A stretch of DNA of 64,000 nucleotides, taken from NCBI RefSeq assembly GCF_900142135.1, contig NZ_FQZU01000024.1, positions 1 to 64,000 of the forward strand, given 5' to 3'. This document shows, piece after piece, positions 1-10,480 of this stretch. Numbering within the stretch: the stretch's first letter is position 1; the number at the start of each line of letters is the position of its first letter. Source of the stretch: Desulfatibacillum alkenivorans DSM 16219 (GTDB taxonomy: Bacteria; Desulfobacterota; Desulfobacteria; Desulfobacterales; Desulfatibacillaceae). Below the pieces are notes generated by a model, which did not search any database, was not told where the DNA came from, and saw nothing but the letters and a program-made list of their open reading frames with translations. The translations under genes and the position numbers were made by a program.

Positions 1-2
1 AT

Positions 3-236
3 CTCCTGACCTGCCTTTTGGCGCTCACCTGCCTGCGGCTTTTGGAAATCAAGGTGAAAGGGAAGTACAGCGGCGGAACCATCATGGAAGAAATGCAGAA
101 CCTGAACTGCGTCCTCACCTGGAATAAGGGGGAAAAGTCCCCCAAGGTGCGGATTGAAGATCCCAACCCCATCCAGGAGGAGGTCCTGAAGGCCCTGGGA
201 TACGCCATCAAAGACGGTTGGGTTCTACAGATATAG
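3..236 (+). CDS. Transposase C-terminal fragment (runs off left edge)
   Basis: The frame is open from base 3 to a TAG at 234-236, so only the C-terminal 77 or so residues are in the window. The visible part reads as a hydrophobic helix with LTCLRLLEIKVKG, then a short domain with TWNKGEKSPKVRI and a C-terminal YAIKDGWVLQI. This arrangement resembles the tail of IS1634/IS4-like DDE transposases, in which the catalytic residues lie upstream. Those residues are outside the window, so activity cannot be judged. It sits beside the truncated Rhs gene and marks the left 2 kb as a mobile or rearranged region. The family call is from memory of the tail pattern and is moderate at best. Confidence 0.5.
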   Translation, partial: LLTCLLALTCLRLLEIKVKGKYSGGTIMEEMQNLNCVLTWNKGEKSPKVRIEDPNPIQEEVLKALGYAIKDGWVLQI

Positions 237-251
237 CTGAAATATCGTCCA

Positions 252-527
252 TTATATCAAATCATTAGGATGCATATAGGCCATTAACTCTGAAAGTCCT
301 GTTAAACAGATTACGAACGGGCATCCAATAATTATTAACCCTTGTATATGAGGAGGAATTGCAGTATGGGGGCCAATCGCAATTGTGCCAATCATTATAC
401 AAAGAATGATTTGTGTTACCAGTTTCATGTAAGCTCCATAAAAGAAAAGAGGCTTAACGAAGTCAAATACTTTGTTGTCAAGTTCTGATGATCTCTCATG
501 TATCGGGCAGTATTCAAATCCACTCGA
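252..527 (-). other. Hydrophobic open frame downstream of Rhs tip (candidate immunity ORF, probably decayed)
   Basis: Reading the minus strand past the Rhs stop, the same frame stays open except for one TGA at 528-530. Before the stop it encodes a CHNCEKF cysteine pair and after it a YCPIHERS motif, which together could have been a small zinc knuckle. It then encodes two hydrophobic helices (around MKLVTQIILCIMIGTIAIG and LIIIGCPFVICLTGL) and ends at a TAA at 252-254. The only in-frame ATG after the stop is at 426-428, which gives 58 residues. Position immediately after an Rhs tip and a membrane character would suit an immunity protein, but no start with a good SD is visible, so a pseudogene is equally likely. 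The stretch 237-629 holds nothing else I can support. Confidence 0.3.
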
Positions 528-629
528 TCAATAGCCATCTCCCGCAGGGAACATAAACTTTTCACAATTGTGGCAAGTCAATTGCTTCAAACATGGCGTT
601 CTGTTTGATGGTAATTTGAGGTTACCTCT

Positions 630-1844
630 TTATGGGGTCGGTTCCTCGTTTCCATTCCCACTATTGCTACTTGATCCAGTACCATCGTGAGCATCTTCCC
701 CTGAGGACGAGTTAGTACCATTCTGAGAATTGTTGATGCTATTTTGATTACTCTCGTCTAAAGACAAAGGGTCATCTTCGCCTTCATCATTAGAAAACCA
801 TCCTCTGATCTTTTTTCCAAGATAGGATTTGGCAATCTTTCCAGCTAAATTTGCAAAATAGCCGGCTTTGGCAGCCTTGTCTCCATCCTGTGCCACCCTT
901 TCTACTGTTGCCTCAAACTTTGGAGCTTGTGGGTTGCTAAATGGTACGGGCTCAATCGTTCCAATTTTTGTTTTTGGCGGTGAAACAGCTTCTTTTACGC
1001 CTTGTGCTACAGCCGTTGCCCCAACAGTAGTCACAACTGTAGTAAGTTGCTCATTAACGGAGTCCGGCGAATCCAAAGGCTCTCCCTTATCTGTTTGGTT
1101 AGCCGCATTATTTATCATCCCAAGCCCGACTGCCTCAACAACCCCTATCTCTGGTTGAGTTGCCACAATACCGCCAAAAGCGGCTCCTCTCGCTAAACTA
1201 CCACCATACTCTGCTCCGGTCATTTTACCATTTTGGTAATCATCAAAATTTTCAGTGTGATTGGCATATGCTCCTAATGCCATGGCGAGTCCTGCTAACA
1301 ACCCCGCCGTTAATCCACCATCATGCCCCGTCGGATCAACATAAATCAGCGGATTATTGCTGCAATAGGCGTAGGGGTTGAGCTGTTGGGGATCGAATTG
1401 ATCAGGTATCAAAGAATCCGGGCTGATGAACCGGCCGATGGCGGGATCATAGTGCCTGGCGTCGTAATTGTAAAGGCCCGTGGATGCGTCCAGTTCCTGG
1501 TCCGTGTATTTGTAGGGCGTGGGTGCGGCTACGGTTCCGGTGTAAAAGCGGTCCTCGCCGAAAGGCCGGTAATCGGCCTGCTCGACCACGGCGCCGGAGT
1601 CGTCCGTCACTACCGTGGAGCTTCCCAGGTGATCCTTGGAAAAATACTGGACGCCCTCGCCGTCCGTGATCTTGGCGATGCGCCGGTCCGCGCCGAAGAT
1701 GTACTTGGTCGCCGCGCCGTCCTTAACTTCATACAGGCTGCCCGCGTAAAAGGTGGTGCTTTCGCCGAGCACTTCCTTGCGCACCCGTGCGCCGTTTCCG
1801 TCATAATAGAAATTGGTGGTCACGTCCGGCTGGTAATGGTTGAG
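630..1844 (-). pseudogene. Rhs/YD-repeat protein, 3' end only (core end plus variable tip)
   Basis: This is the C-terminal 400 or so residues of an Rhs-family protein. It begins inside the YD-repeat shell (TNFYYDGNGARVRKE, YFSKDHLGSSTVVTD), passes through the conserved core end (GLYNYDARHYDPAIGRFISPD, then NPLIYVDPTGH near residue 166) and continues into a variable tip of about 230 residues. The tip has Gly/Ala-rich hydrophobic stretches and a Ser/Asn/Gly/Glu low-complexity tail; I do not recognise a toxin fold in it. Rhs proteins normally exceed 1,000 residues and carry an N-terminal export or anchor region, all absent here: the frame closes at 1845-1847. A GTG at 1821-1823 is the first possible start but has no convincing SD, so I treat this as a 5'-truncated remnant. 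Base composition becomes clearly AT-richer past the DPTGH boundary. Confidence 0.8.
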
Positions 1845-1881
1845 TTAAATTGAGCCAAAAATGGTCGTGTAAAATTGAGCC
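1845..1881. repeat. Pair of 12-bp near-direct repeats at the Rhs truncation point
   Basis: TTAAATTGAGCC at 1845-1856 and TAAAATTGAGCC at 1870-1881 lie exactly where Rhs coding homology stops. Short repeated motifs of this kind occur at the ends of some insertion sequences (IS21-like elements carry several), so this may be an IS scar or deletion junction. No transposase is attached. The remaining bases up to the terminator at 2090 show no credible gene on either strand. Confidence 0.4.
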
Positions 1882-2089
1882 GCCCTGCGGGGGTGACGGG
1901 AGGATGTTCTGAAGCAGGTTCCTTTGTTTCCCTGCCGTGCAAAAAGGGCATGTTTCCACTTTTACCCGCAAAACAACAGAGTGGTTTCGGGCTGAGGACT
2001 CTCAGGGCGGACAATAAAATGACTCCCCATACACACGATAGAAGAGAGGCCAAGCCCCTGCGCCCAAGAGCCGGCGCCAAGCCTAAAGC

Positions 2090-2129
2090 AAAACAGGGCC
2101 TTTTCCTCGAAAGGAAAAGGCCCTGTTTT
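2090..2129. terminator. Perfect 18-bp stem terminator
   Basis: The arms 2090-2107 and 2112-2129 are fully complementary with a CGAA loop. The outer base pairs are an A/T block, so it can act in both directions. It lies about 40 bp downstream of the lipoprotein gene on the minus strand and insulates it from the Rhs remnant. Confidence 0.85.
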
Positions 2130-2171
2130 AAAATCATATTGGGCGAAGCCGGGGCTTGGTCTTCTGTTCGG

Positions 2172-2495
2172 CTACTTCTTTTTGCTTTCCTCCCGAATCT
2201 CCTTGGCCAATTTCATGACCTGCTCGGCGTTTTTACCGTCCAGGTCTTTTTTCATATTGGCCATCATGTCTTCGGGGGATTTCATGCTGCTCATTACGTT
2301 GCCCATGCTTTTAAATCCAATGACCATGAGCGCTTTGTCAAATTCCGAAGCCTTTTCCGGCTCCAGGGAGTTCCTGACTTCCGTGATGGACTTTTTGAAG
2401 GCCTCGTCGCTGGAACCGTCGATTTCCGGTCCGCCGCCGCATGCCGTAAACGTAGCGAGCATCAACACAACCAACAGGGTGAACAGTCTTTTCAT
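2172..2495 (-). CDS. Small DUF6694-like lipoprotein
   Basis: A 107-residue protein with a classic lipoprotein signal: MKRLF, a hydrophobic run, then the lipobox TFTAC with Cys19 followed by three glycines. After lipidation the mature part is a charged helical domain of about 88 residues ending in EESKKK. The length and pattern (FKKSITEVRNSLEPEKASEF...) resemble small DUF6694-type lipoproteins; the role is unknown. An SD (TAGGAG) precedes the ATG. It is the last gene before the 2090 terminator and is separated from the upstream cyclophilin gene by a hairpin. I infer a location on the periplasmic face of the inner or outer membrane. Confidence 0.75.
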   Translation of the reverse strand: MKRLFTLLVVLMLATFTACGGGPEIDGSSDEAFKKSITEVRNSLEPEKASEFDKALMVIGFKSMGNVMSSMKSPEDMMANMKKDLDGKNAEQVMKLAKEIREESKKK

Positions 2496-2513
2496 ATGCC
2501 GCTCCTAGAAAGA

Positions 2514-2538
2514 AGGCGGGAGCAAGAGCATCCCGCCT
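2514..2538 (-). terminator. Hairpin between cyclophilin and lipoprotein genes
   Basis: An 8-bp stem (2514-2521 with 2531-2538, AGGCGGGA/TCCCGCCT) with a 9-nt loop. On the minus strand it is followed by TTCTTTC, a modest U-rich tract. It lies just downstream of the cyclophilin stop. Confidence 0.6.
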
Positions 2539-2565
2539 CTGAATCGAATCAATTCTGCGTGCGCT

Positions 2566-3081
2566 CTATTCCTCGATGGTGATGCTGTTGACTTTCACCG
2601 GAGTCTTGGGGCGGTCCGTGGGGCCGGTTTCCACCTTGCCCAGCTCTTCCACCACGTCCATGCCTTCAATGACCTTACCGAAGACGGGGTGCTTGGAGCG
2701 TCCGGGGGTGAACCAGTCCAGATAGTCGTTATGGACCAGGTTGATGAAGAACTGGGAGCCGCCGGAGTTTGGCATGCCCGTGTTGGCCATGGACAGGGTA
2801 CCGGGCTCATTGGAGAACTTGGCGTCTTCCGGGAACTCGTCCTTGATGCAGCCGCTGTCCGGTCCGCCGGTTCCGCAGCGGGGGCTCAGGGGATCCTTGC
2901 TGTGGGGGCAGCCGAACTGAATCATGAAGTCGGCGATGATGCGGTGAAAATGCAGGCCGTCGTAAAAGCCCTCTTTGGCCAACTTGATAAAATTGCCGGC
3001 GGTGACGGGCATTTTATCCTTGTAAAGTTCCGCCTTAAAGGCGCCCATGCTCGTGTCAAAAACGGCGACAGGATTTGCCAT
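2566..3081 (-). CDS. Cyclophilin-type peptidyl-prolyl cis-trans isomerase
   Basis: A 171-residue single-domain cyclophilin catalysing proline isomerisation. Family signatures are all visible: [13 protein letters not shown] containing the catalytic Arg, the GTGGP turn, [18 protein letters not shown], and [14 protein letters not shown]. There is no signal peptide, so it is cytoplasmic. Between FMIQFG and GTGGP there is an unusual insert containing [12 protein letters not shown], and a further Cys in PDSGCIKDE; three cysteines close together near the active-site face suggest a redox-sensitive or metal-binding variant (inference). The start is supported by an AAGGA ahead of the ATG. It is flanked by hairpins on both sides, so it is probably monocistronic. 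Confidence 0.93.
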   Translation of the reverse strand: MANPVAVFDTSMGAFKAELYKDKMPVTAGNFIKLAKEGFYDGLHFHRIIADFMIQFGCPHSKDPLSPRCGTGGPDSGCIKDEFPEDAKFSNEPGTLSMANTGMPNSGGSQFFINLVHNDYLDWFTPGRSKHPVFGKVIEGMDVVEELGKVETGPTDRPKTPVKVNSITIEE

Positions 3082-3124
3082 GGTGAATTTCCTTTCATGC
3101 TTTGTAAGGATGGCGAAAAAGCAA

Positions 3125-3156
3125 AGCGGGGAGGCCCGGTCGCAGGACTCCCCGCT
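3125..3156 (-). terminator. Terminator after pyruvate:ferredoxin oxidoreductase gene
   Basis: A perfect 9-bp stem (3125-3133 with 3148-3156, AGCGGGGAG/CTCCCCGCT). On the minus strand it is followed by TTTGCTTTTT, a good U-tract, 17 bp past the oxidoreductase stop. Confidence 0.75.
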
Positions 3157-3172
3157 TGTTGATTACGGGTGA

Positions 3173-6706
<3,534 letters not shown>

Positions 6707-6839
6707 TTAATCGGGGTTTGTCGTCTTGCACAAACTTACTGATTGCGATGCGTTGCGTTACCTGCCTTGTTTTGGGGGAACGTGGGCAGGAAGGCCTAAA
6801 GTGACGGTGAACGCCGCGCAAATCAACTTGGAACTTTAA

Positions 6840-6869
6840 TTTGTAAAAACAAACCGTGGGTAAAGTCAA
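6840..6869 (-). promoter_or_regulatory. Candidate promoter for the pyruvate oxidoreductase gene
   Basis: On the minus strand TTGACT (6864-6869) is followed after 18 bp by TACAAA (6840-6845). The match is partial. The short mirror TTTGT-AAAA-ACAAA overlaps the -10 region. The remaining leader down to 6695 is about 145 nt. Confidence 0.35.
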
Positions 6870-6898
6870 CTCATTTCGGGGTAAAAAGTCCTCAATAC

Positions 6899-7741
6899 TT
6901 AAATATTGTGCTTCAGGACCTTGGCATTATACACGTCCGGCCGCCTCCGGGAGAGAAAGGACGTCATGCGGTGGCTCCGCACCTGATTGATTAAATCCGC
7001 CCTTAAATCAGCAATCAGCAGGCCTTCGCCCCCTTGCAGACGGGCCTCCACCCGTCCCAGAGGGTCCAGAACCAGAGCAACGCCGGGAAAGGAAAGCCCC
7101 GCCTGGTTTTCGCCGGACTGGTTCACAGCCGCCACATACAGGCCGTTGTCATAAGCCCTGGCCGTTAGATGCCTGAGCCAGGATTCCTCTTTTTCCTGGG
7201 GGGTTCCTCGGGGGGAGGCATGGGGAATAAAAAGGATGTGGGCGCCAGCCAGGGCCATGTTGGTCGACAGCTCGGGAAAATGAGCCTCGTAACAAAGTTG
7301 GATCCCGAATGCATAATAGCTGTTCCTGAAGACGGGCAGCTCGCTCCCCGGGGTCAGCCAGGCTTCCTCCACAGTGCTGAGATGGGTCTTTCGATGAAAA
7401 AACACCCGGCCGTCGGGAAAACACGCCAGGTGGGTTGCGTATTTATTGCCCCGGGGGCCTGCCTCCAGAAGGCCGGCCAAGACGGTCAACCGCCTGGAGC
7501 GGGCGATTTCCGCCAGCGCCTGGTATTCCGGACCGTCCCTTTCCAAGGCTTTGGGGAGCGGCTCGGAGGCGCAGTAGCCGGTCAGCGTCATTTCGGGCAA
7601 GACCAACACCTCGGCGCCGCAACTGCGAGCTTCCTTGGCGTAGGCATCCACAACTTGCAGGTTCCGATCCGATTCCCACAAGGGGCAGTGCATGGGGGCC
7701 GCTGCAACCCGCACATCTTTTCTCATGGGTTTAAAATCCAT
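6899..7741 (-). CDS. Carbon-nitrogen hydrolase (nitrilase/omega-amidase superfamily)
   Basis: A 280-residue member of the CN-hydrolase fold. The catalytic triad can be placed: Glu50 in LPEMTLTGY, Lys118 in FHRKTHLS and Cys150 in GIQLCYEAHFPE. The family cleaves non-peptide C-N bonds; the substrate cannot be read from sequence, and amidase or N-carbamoyl hydrolase roles are both possible. There is no signal peptide. It is the last gene of a minus-strand trio with ahbA and yjbQ (43-bp and 27-bp gaps), so it may be co-expressed with heme synthesis, but I see no biochemical link. The start at MDFKPMRKDV is preferred; MRKDV five codons in is an alternative. Confidence 0.88.
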   Translation of the reverse strand: MDFKPMRKDVRVAAAPMHCPLWESDRNLQVVDAYAKEARSCGAEVLVLPEMTLTGYCASEPLPKALERDGPEYQALAEIARSRRLTVLAGLLEAGPRGNKYATHLACFPDGRVFFHRKTHLSTVEEAWLTPGSELPVFRNSYYAFGIQLCYEAHFPELSTNMALAGAHILFIPHASPRGTPQEKEESWLRHLTARAYDNGLYVAAVNQSGENQAGLSFPGVALVLDPLGRVEARLQGGEGLLIADLRADLINQVRSHRMTSFLSRRRPDVYNAKVLKHNI

Positions 7742-7784
7742 GGCAAAGGCTTTGCTCGCACCCTAACCTGAAAAAGCCGGGGGG

Positions 7785-8258
7785 CTATAACTCGAACTGC
7801 GCCCTGATTTTATAGACATTGGTGGCCGGCAGGTTGATAATGTCCTCCACCCCGGTTTTTGCAGAGATTTCGCTCAGGTTGGCCTTGATTTCATCCATGG
7901 ACGGAGAAATAAAGGTAAACCAGATATTGTAATCGTTTTCCCTTAAGTAATTGTGGGTCACCCCAGGGTATTGGTTGACGGCTTCCGTAAACATTTCCAC
8001 CTTGTCTTTCGGAACCCGTGCGGCGCAAAGCGTGCTGACAAAACCCAGTTTGTCCGGCACGAAATTGCCGCCTATCCGGCGGATGATCCCGGACTCCTTG
8101 AGCCTGGAAACCCGTTCAATCACCTGGGCCTCGTCCAGGCCGAACTCCTGGCCTATGGCGGCGTAAGGGCGCTCGGTCCTGGGAAAATCGGATTGAATAC
8201 GATTGATAATGGCCTTGTCTGTTGCGTCCATGGCAAACTTGTCCCGATCCACTGTCAT
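7785..8258 (-). CDS. ahbA: Siroheme decarboxylase subunit AhbA (Lrp/AsnC-like fold)
   Basis: A 157-residue protein with an N-terminal AsnC-type winged helix (residues ~12-65) and an RAM-like domain. It matches AhbA rather than a true regulator: FPRTERPYAAIGQEFGL, then SGIIRRIGGNFVPDKLGFVSTL, then PGVTHNYLRENDYNIWFTFI, where His and the NxWFT strand belong to the siroheme-binding site of AhbA/NirDL-type decarboxylases. AhbA and AhbB together convert siroheme to 12,18-didecarboxysiroheme in the alternative heme pathway of sulfate reducers. No ahbB, ahbC or ahbD is in the window. Two starts are possible: the given ATG, or an ATG nine codons further (MDATDKA). A plain Lrp regulator is the less likely alternative. 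Confidence 0.8.
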   Translation of the reverse strand: MTVDRDKFAMDATDKAIINRIQSDFPRTERPYAAIGQEFGLDEAQVIERVSRLKESGIIRRIGGNFVPDKLGFVSTLCAARVPKDKVEMFTEAVNQYPGVTHNYLRENDYNIWFTFISPSMDEIKANLSEISAKTGVEDIINLPATNVYKIRAQFEL

Positions 8259-8285
8259 TAGTATTTTTCGGCCATTCAGGCTGAC

Positions 8286-8678
8286 TTATAAAGCGACGAC
8301 TCTGACCTTGCGCGTCCTGGGGCCGTCAAACTCACAAAAGAAAACGCCTTGCCAGGTTCCAAGGACCAATCGGCCTCCGGAAACTTCCACCAACACGGAA
8401 GAGCCCATCATGGAGGACTTGATGTGAGCCGGAGAATTTCCTTCGGCGTGGCGATAGTCCAGGTCGCCGGGAACCAGGATGTTCAGGGCCATGATGATAT
8501 CCCGGGCTACGTCCGGGTCGGCGGACTCGTTGATGGTCACGCCGGCCGTCGTGTGGGGGACGAACACCATCACGGCGCCGTCCTGCACGCCCTCTTCCCG
8601 GACAAAATCCTGAACCCGCGAGGTGATGTCCACCATTTCGGTTCTTGATCGCGTGGAAACCGTGAATTGCATGGCCAT
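8286..8678 (-). CDS. YjbQ-family protein (UPF0047)
   Basis: A 130-residue UPF0047/YjbQ protein, annotated in the family as secondary thiamine-phosphate synthase-like. Signature elements are PHTTAGVTINE with the conserved His, SADPDVARDI, the HAEGNSPAHIKSSMMG block and a C-terminal LGTWQGVFFCEFDGPR. The conserved histidines form the usual metal or phosphate site of the trimer. The physiological role in the family is not settled. It is first in the operon with ahbA and the CN-hydrolase, 27 bp ahead of ahbA, and follows the dsrC terminator. The ATG-GCC-ATG start could be at either Met. Confidence 0.9.
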   Translation of the reverse strand: MAMQFTVSTRSRTEMVDITSRVQDFVREEGVQDGAVMVFVPHTTAGVTINESADPDVARDIIMALNILVPGDLDYRHAEGNSPAHIKSSMMGSSVLVEVSGGRLVLGTWQGVFFCEFDGPRTRKVRVVAL

Positions 8679-8737
8679 ACTCCATCTGCTGGGAATTGCG
8701 GCGAATCAGCAGGGTTCAAAGCCCGCCCCATTAAATA

Positions 8738-8768
8738 GAAAAAGCCTTGCGCAAAGCAAGGCTTTTTC
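8738..8768. terminator. Perfect 13-bp stem terminator downstream of dsrC
   Basis: Arms 8738-8750 and 8756-8768 (GAAAAAGCCTTGC with its complement) and a 5-nt loop. On the minus strand it is followed by TATTT. It separates dsrC from the yjbQ operon. Confidence 0.85.
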
Positions 8769-8794
8769 AAGATGCAACTTAAAAAACTGACAGA

Positions 8795-9112
8795 CTACAC
8801 GCAGCCCGTGGGTTTGGGCAGGCCAGCCATTTTACAGGCTCCCTTGCCGGGTCCGGACGGGAACAGCTCGTAGATGTGCTTCAGTTTGAAACCGGTGACC
8901 TTGGACAGAACGCGAACCATAGGAGCGATGCCGTTCTTTTTGTAGTAGTCTTGCAGAACGTTGATCACTTTCCAGTGTTCTTCGGTCAGTTCGTCAATGC
9001 CTTCCACGCCCTTGACGTAGGTGACCCATTCTTCGGACCAGTTCTCAAAGGAATCGATGAATCCGTCTTCATCAACGGTAAAGGATTTTCCTTCAAATTC
9101 GATTGTTGCCAT
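8795..9112 (-). CDS. dsrC: DsrC/TusE-family sulfur carrier protein
   Basis: A 105-residue DsrC. It carries sulfur as a trisulfide on its flexible C-terminal arm, receiving it from dissimilatory sulfite reductase DsrAB and passing it to the membrane DsrMKJOP complex. Both functional cysteines are present: Cys93 (GACKMAGLP) and penultimate Cys104 (TGCV), so this is a true DsrC and not a one-Cys TusE. The start is set by a perfect SD, AAGGAGGT at 9122-9128, 9 nt before the ATG at 9112; an in-frame TTG two codons earlier would be too close to it. Length matches the family. As is usual in sulfate reducers it stands alone, away from dsrAB. It has its own promoter and terminator. Confidence 0.95.
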   Translation of the reverse strand: MATIEFEGKSFTVDEDGFIDSFENWSEEWVTYVKGVEGIDELTEEHWKVINVLQDYYKKNGIAPMVRVLSKVTGFKLKHIYELFPSGPGKGACKMAGLPKPTGCV

Positions 9113-9191
9113 GTCCAACTACCTCCTTTTATACAGGATTTATCAATCTGGCTTTCTCGCCATTACATGCCGCAATACATACTCAGGGTGT

Positions 9192-9218
9192 AATATAGGA
9201 CACAGTGGTCAATGTCAA
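9192..9218 (-). promoter_or_regulatory. Sigma70-type promoter of dsrC
   Basis: On the minus strand TTGACA (9213-9218) is followed by TATATT (9192-9197). The spacer is 15 bp, which is short; a second TTGACC overlaps it. The leader to the dsrC start is about 75 nt. Confidence 0.5.
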
Positions 9219-9322
9219 TAGCAAATATTACAGTTCCTTGCCCATATTCTTCCCTTCCACAAGCCTGTAGCACAGGAGTAAACTTCTTGCAAACCATTCC
9301 ACTAACAGATAAAAGGCCCTGT

Positions 9323-9964
9323 ATGAACGCCAGGATAACCATACCAAAAGAGTCCATTCCCTCCTCCAATTGCGCGGCCGCCATATTGGCCGGAGGCGCC
9401 AATTCCCGCATGGACGGACGGAACAAGGCTTTTTTAAACATCAACGGCAAGTCCATTTTTGAATACCTGGTGGGCCGGCTAACGCCCTTTTTTAAAGAGA
9501 TTTTCGTCATCAGCAATAATCCCAGGGAGTATTTAAAATACAATCTGCCCGTATACTCGGATCTTTTTACCAAGCGCTGCTCCTTAAACGGGGTCCACTC
9601 CGCCCTGACTTACGCCAAAGCGCCCTTTGTTTTTTTGGCGCCCTGCGACATGCCTTTTCTTCGGGACGAGATGATAAGCCTTTTGCTTGGAGAGCGGGAT
9701 TCGAAATTTGATATTATTATACCCAAGACTCAGGCCGGGTACGAACCTTTGTGCGCCATATACTCCAAGCGGTGCCTAAAGCCGGCGGCCAGAATGCTTG
9801 AAAGCGACCGCCTGAGCATCCGGAGCATTTTTTCGCAGGTCCGGGTGAAAGAGATTCCCGAAGATAAACTTCATGCAGCGGACCCGCAGCTTGCATCCTT
9901 TATAAACGTTAACACGCCCCAGGACCTGGAAAAGGCCAGGCACAAGGAGGAGCTTGATGGCTGA
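9323..9964 (+). CDS. mobA: Molybdenum cofactor guanylyltransferase MobA
   Basis: A 213-residue nucleotidyltransferase that links GMP from GTP to molybdopterin, making the guanine dinucleotide cofactor of formate dehydrogenases and related enzymes. The GTP loop is AAAILAGGANSRMDGRNKAF (residues ~18-37), in which the Lys of the GRNKA segment is conserved; the metal site is the PCDMPFL segment and NVNTPQDL is the usual C-terminal motif. I start it at the ATG at 9323, where an AAAAGG lies just upstream; the frame is open for 37 more codons but that part has no family similarity. It overlaps moaC by 8 bp, so the two are translationally coupled. Confidence 0.9.
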   Translation: MNARITIPKESIPSSNCAAAILAGGANSRMDGRNKAFLNINGKSIFEYLVGRLTPFFKEIFVISNNPREYLKYNLPVYSDLFTKRCSLNGVHSALTYAKAPFVFLAPCDMPFLRDEMISLLLGERDSKFDIIIPKTQAGYEPLCAIYSKRCLKPAARMLESDRLSIRSIFSQVRVKEIPEDKLHAADPQLASFINVNTPQDLEKARHKEELDG

Positions 9965-10436
9965 TTTTTCCCATTTGGATGAAAAAGGCAGAGTGCAGAT
10001 GGTGGACGTCTCGGAGAAAAAAACCACTGACAGGCTGGCTATCGCCGTGGGGAAGGTCTCCATGAAGCCGGACACCCTGGCATCCATCCTGGATCAGGCC
10101 ATGCCGAAAGGCAACGTTTTGGAGACGGCGCGGATCGCCGGAATTATGGCGGCGAAAAAAACCTGGGAGCTTATTCCCATGTGCCACCCCTTGGAACTGA
10201 CCCATGTGCGAGTGGATTTTTTCCCCGAGAAAGAAACCTCCAGCATCCGCATTGAGGGCCAGGCCCGGGTGGCGGGCCGCACCGGCGTGGAAATGGAGGC
10301 CCTGACAGCCGTCTCCGTGGCCGCCCTCACCATTTATGACATGTGCAAGTCGGCGGACAAGGCCATGGCCATCGAACAAATTCATCTTGTGCGGAAATAC
10401 GGGGGAAAAAGCGGCGAGTTCGTCAACGAAGGTTAG
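9957..10436 (+). CDS. moaC: Cyclic pyranopterin monophosphate synthase MoaC
   Basis: A 159-residue MoaC, which converts the 3',8-cyclo-GTP product of MoaA into cyclic pyranopterin monophosphate, the second step of molybdopterin synthesis. Family hallmarks: SHLDEKGRVQMVDVSEK at the N-terminus, MPKGNVLETARIAGI, the PMCHPLELTHV loop with active-site His, EGQARVAGRTGVEMEALTAVSVA and TIYDMCKSADKAM with the catalytic Lys. The ATG at 9957 is preferred over an adjacent TTG; mobA's stop lies at 9962-9964. The SD (AGGAGG-like, AAGGAGGAGC) is inside the mobA tail. moaA and moaB are not in the window. Confidence 0.97.
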   Translation: MADFSHLDEKGRVQMVDVSEKKTTDRLAIAVGKVSMKPDTLASILDQAMPKGNVLETARIAGIMAAKKTWELIPMCHPLELTHVRVDFFPEKETSSIRIEGQARVAGRTGVEMEALTAVSVAALTIYDMCKSADKAMAIEQIHLVRKYGGKSGEFVNEG

Positions 10437-10480
10437 AAGCTCAACTTTCGGGATTGCACTCAAAAAGCCGTCTGATCCGT

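Noticed and set aside
1820-2137. 105-codon minus-strand frame upstream of the Rhs remnant
   Set aside because: It is read from the terminator hairpin and the repeat sequence, with low-complexity content and no SD.
1875-2582. 235-codon plus-strand frame across the Rhs junction and the lipoprotein gene
   Set aside because: It passes through a perfect terminator hairpin and is antisense to a clear lipoprotein gene.
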